Shown: positions 61,595 through 63,137 of the stretch, piece by piece | Layout of the letters: each line of letters opens with the position of its first letter | Position numbering within the stretch: position 1 is the first letter of the stretch | Notes under the pieces: model-generated | Seen by the model: the letters and a program-made list of their open reading frames with translations, nothing else | Databases searched by the model: none | Told to the model about the DNA's origin: nothing | NCBI GenBank assembly: GCA_018609945.1 | Contig: JAHENO010000011.1 | Coordinates: 1-63,137 of the forward strand | DNA: 63,137 nt | DNA from: Haloarculaceae archaeon | Lineage (GTDB): Archaea; Halobacteriota; Halobacteria; Halobacteriales; Haloarculaceae | Direction of reading: 5' to 3' | Program-made: the position numbers and the translations under genes

Positions 61595-62566
61595 TCACAG
61601 GGAGATGTCGGTTCCGACACCCGCCTCGCTGGCGCGGTCGTAGAGCACCTGGCTGGCCGCGACGTCGAGCGTCGCCGAGCCGACGCTGGCCGCGATCAGC
61701 ACGTCCCCGGGCGAGTCCCGGTCGTACCCCTCTGCGAGCATCGAGCCCATCGGGACCAGGTCGTCGGCGCCGAGGGGCGTCTCCAGGAAATCGCCCGTCT
61801 CCGCGACCTCCTCGGGGACATCGGCGAAGACCGCGGCCGCGCGGTCGACGACGGCGGGATCGAGTTCCTGCGTCTCGGCGGTGAACGCGCCGATGGCGAC
61901 CACGAGCGTGCCGGGGCCGAGCGCGTCGGGCGGGAAGACGGGTTCGGTGGCGGTCGTGGCCGTCACGACGGCGTCGGCGCCCTCGACGGCGGCGGCCGGC
62001 GAGTCGACCGCCTCTGCCGGAATCCCGTCCTCGCGCAAATCCGCCGCACAGGCCTCGCGGGAGTCGCTGGGCGAGTACACCCGCACCCCGGATAGCGAGG
62101 TGACAGTGTCGATGGCGCGGGTCTGCCAGCGGGCCTGTGCGCCGGCGCCGATGACCCCCAGCGTGGCCGCGCCGGGTGCGAGCGCGCGGACGGCGACGGC
62201 GCCGATACAGCCCGTGCGGGCGTTCGTGACGGTCGTTCCGCCCATGAACGCGTCGGGCACGCCAGTACGAGCGTCGGTGAGGACGATCTGTGCGTGGATG
62301 GTCGGCAGGCCGCGGTCGGCGTTGCCCTCGTGGACGGCCGCGAGTTTCGTCGCGTACTGGGGGTCGCCCTGGAGGTATGCGGGCATCACGAGGCCGGTCC
62401 CCAGCGGGTCATCGCCGTCTAGTCCCTCCCCGACGGGGAAGTGTGGCCGCTCGGGGCGGACGGCCTCGCCGGCGGCCTGCTTGACGAGCGCCTCCTCGAC
62501 TACGTCGACGAGGTCAGCTAGGTCGAGCACGCCGCGGACGTCGTCTTCGGAGAGTACCAGTACCAT
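61595..62566 (-). CDS. Ornithine cyclodeaminase/mu-crystallin family protein (second copy)
   Basis: Protein of 323 residues, more canonical than the copy at 37463: PAYLQGDPQYATKLAAVHEGN with the substrate-binding Lys, GGTTVTNARTGCIGAVAVRAL (TxxRTGA-type motif), NAD motif LGVIGAGAQARWQTRAI at about 135, and GADAVVTATTATEPV. The family includes ornithine cyclodeaminase, alanine dehydrogenase and ketimine reductases. The reverse-strand TATA-like rc of cttagtt (62590-62596) is 27 bases from the ATG. It is divergent from a second DAO-type oxidase, repeating the gene pairing found at 36-38 kb. Confidence 0.88.
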   Translation of the reverse strand: MVLVLSEDDVRGVLDLADLVDVVEEALVKQAAGEAVRPERPHFPVGEGLDGDDPLGTGLVMPAYLQGDPQYATKLAAVHEGNADRGLPTIHAQIVLTDARTGVPDAFMGGTTVTNARTGCIGAVAVRALAPGAATLGVIGAGAQARWQTRAIDTVTSLSGVRVYSPSDSREACAADLREDGIPAEAVDSPAAAVEGADAVVTATTATEPVFPPDALGPGTLVVAIGAFTAETQELDPAVVDRAAAVFADVPEEVAETGDFLETPLGADDLVPMGSMLAEGYDRDSPGDVLIAASVGSATLDVAASQVLYDRASEAGVGTDISL

Positions 62567-62589
62567 GGTCGAAACTTCCGGCGGTTCGT

Positions 62590-62733
62590 CTTAGTTCTGT
62601 CCCCAGAGATGGTGGCCGGGCGATCGGTGTGTCGGCACCGTTCAGAGGAGAGACGGCTGGGGCTTTCATGCTGCCAAACGCAACTCAGTTCCCATCCGAA
62701 CGATTTCCGTTGCGCCGGACCGCAGGCTTATTT
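62590..62733. promoter_or_regulatory. Divergent promoters at 62.6-62.7 kb
   Basis: The leftward gene has cttagtt at 62590-62596. The rightward gene has gcttattt at 62726-62733, about 27 bases before the ATG at 62757. Confidence 0.5.
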
Positions 62734-62756
62734 CGCCGGCGCGGAAAGGGGCGTGT

Positions 62757-63137
62757 ATGGACGCAATCGTCGTCGGTGGCGGCATCGTCGGGCTCGCCTC
62801 GGCGTACTCCCTGGCCGAACGCGGCGTGGACGTGACCCTCTACGAGAAGGGCTCACTCGGGTCGGGCAGCACGGCACGCGCCGCGGGGGGCATCCGCTCA
62901 CAGTTCACCACGCCGGTGAACGTGGAGCTCTCGCTGGCGAGCAAGGCGGTCTGGAACCGCTTCGAGGCGGATTTCGGCGTCGACATCGCGTACCGAAAGA
63001 ACGGCTACCTCTTCCTGGCTCGCAGCGAGGACACCGCCGAGCGGTTCCGCGAGAACGTCCGGATGCAGCGGGACCTGGGCGCCGAGAGCGAGTTCCTGAC
63101 GCCCGCGGAGGCGACCGAGCACTGCCCGGGCCTGCAC
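62757..63137 (+). CDS. DAO-family FAD-dependent oxidoreductase (3' end cut by window edge)
   Basis: The first 127 residues are visible. The FAD-binding motif AIVVGGGIVGLASAYSLAERG occupies residues 3-23, followed by YEKGSLGSGSTARAAGGIRSQF and YRKNGYLFLA, the same layout as the enzyme at 36272 (GSGST..AAGG, DGYMYLF). It is thus a paralogue, probably oxidising an amine or amino acid. The ATG at 62757 has a TATA-like gcttattt 27 bases upstream. The rest of the gene lies beyond the window. Confidence 0.87.
   Translation, partial: MDAIVVGGGIVGLASAYSLAERGVDVTLYEKGSLGSGSTARAAGGIRSQFTTPVNVELSLASKAVWNRFEADFGVDIAYRKNGYLFLARSEDTAERFRENVRMQRDLGAESEFLTPAEATEHCPGLH

Overview
The window is a stretch of haloarchaeal chromosome (class Halobacteria). 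The evidence is very high G+C, acidic proteins, Tat-type lipoprotein signals (RR followed by a lipobox Cys), leaderless genes with a TATA box about 24-32 bases before the start codon, and typical archaeal genes: ftsZ1, the archaeal D-aminoacyl-tRNA deacylase, phosphomevalonate decarboxylase and a tRNA-Ser(GGA). I cannot name the genus.

Bases 1-22,000 are mostly ordinary chromosome. In order they hold: aroE (cut by the left edge); small membrane-protein genes and a PEBP lipoprotein operon; an Nramp-like transporter; membrane proteins including one with a CFI-box-type C-terminal domain; a CaCA-type cation exchanger overlapping dtdA; ftsZ1; a haloacetate-dehalogenase-type hydrolase; a TauE/SafE permease; phosphomevalonate decarboxylase; an NDH-2-like flavoprotein; two tandem 43-residue zinc-ribbon microproteins; DUF2237 and SWIM proteins; tRNA-Ser; a P-loop kinase; a family-4-type uracil-DNA glycosylase; msrA; and ileS.

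Bases 22,000-41,150 look like a catabolic island. It has two ThDP-dependent decarboxylase/synthase-type enzymes, hydantoinase/oxoprolinase subunits hyuB-hyuA, a molybdenum hydroxylase large subunit with no visible partner subunits, an F420/LLM-type oxidoreductase, an aryl-acid-type AMP ligase divergent from a zinc-binding dehydrogenase, a DAO-type FAD oxidoreductase, an ornithine-cyclodeaminase-family enzyme, a cyclase-family hydrolase, and a translationally coupled amidohydrolase / Rieske / 131-residue protein operon. A 437-base gene-free spacer (31,091-31,527) carries a palindromic, repeat-like element.

Bases 41,170-58,722 are transport. Two complete branched-chain-amino-acid-type (HAAT) ABC operons have the same gene order (binding protein, LivH, LivM, LivG, LivF) but lie on opposite strands. 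Between them are an alpha/beta hydrolase, a ferric-iron-type ABC system (binding protein divergent from permease and ATPase), a class III aminotransferase and an NTF2-like protein. An 82-base palindrome with concentric perfect arms sits exactly at the stop codon of the first HAAT operon.

Bases 58,796-63,137 hold an aldehyde dehydrogenase divergent from a class I/II aminotransferase, a second ornithine-cyclodeaminase-family enzyme and a second DAO-type oxidoreductase cut by the right edge.

My reading is that the 22-63 kb region imports amino-acid-like or amide/aromatic compounds through several ABC systems and processes them through amidohydrolysis, oxidation, decarboxylation, transamination and CoA/AMP activation. 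The substrates are not deducible from sequence alone. The most notable items are the Rieske-coupled amidohydrolase operon, the orphan Mo-hydroxylase beside hyuBA, the concentric palindrome, the twin zinc-ribbon microproteins, and the dehalogenase with a complete set of defluorinase-type residues.
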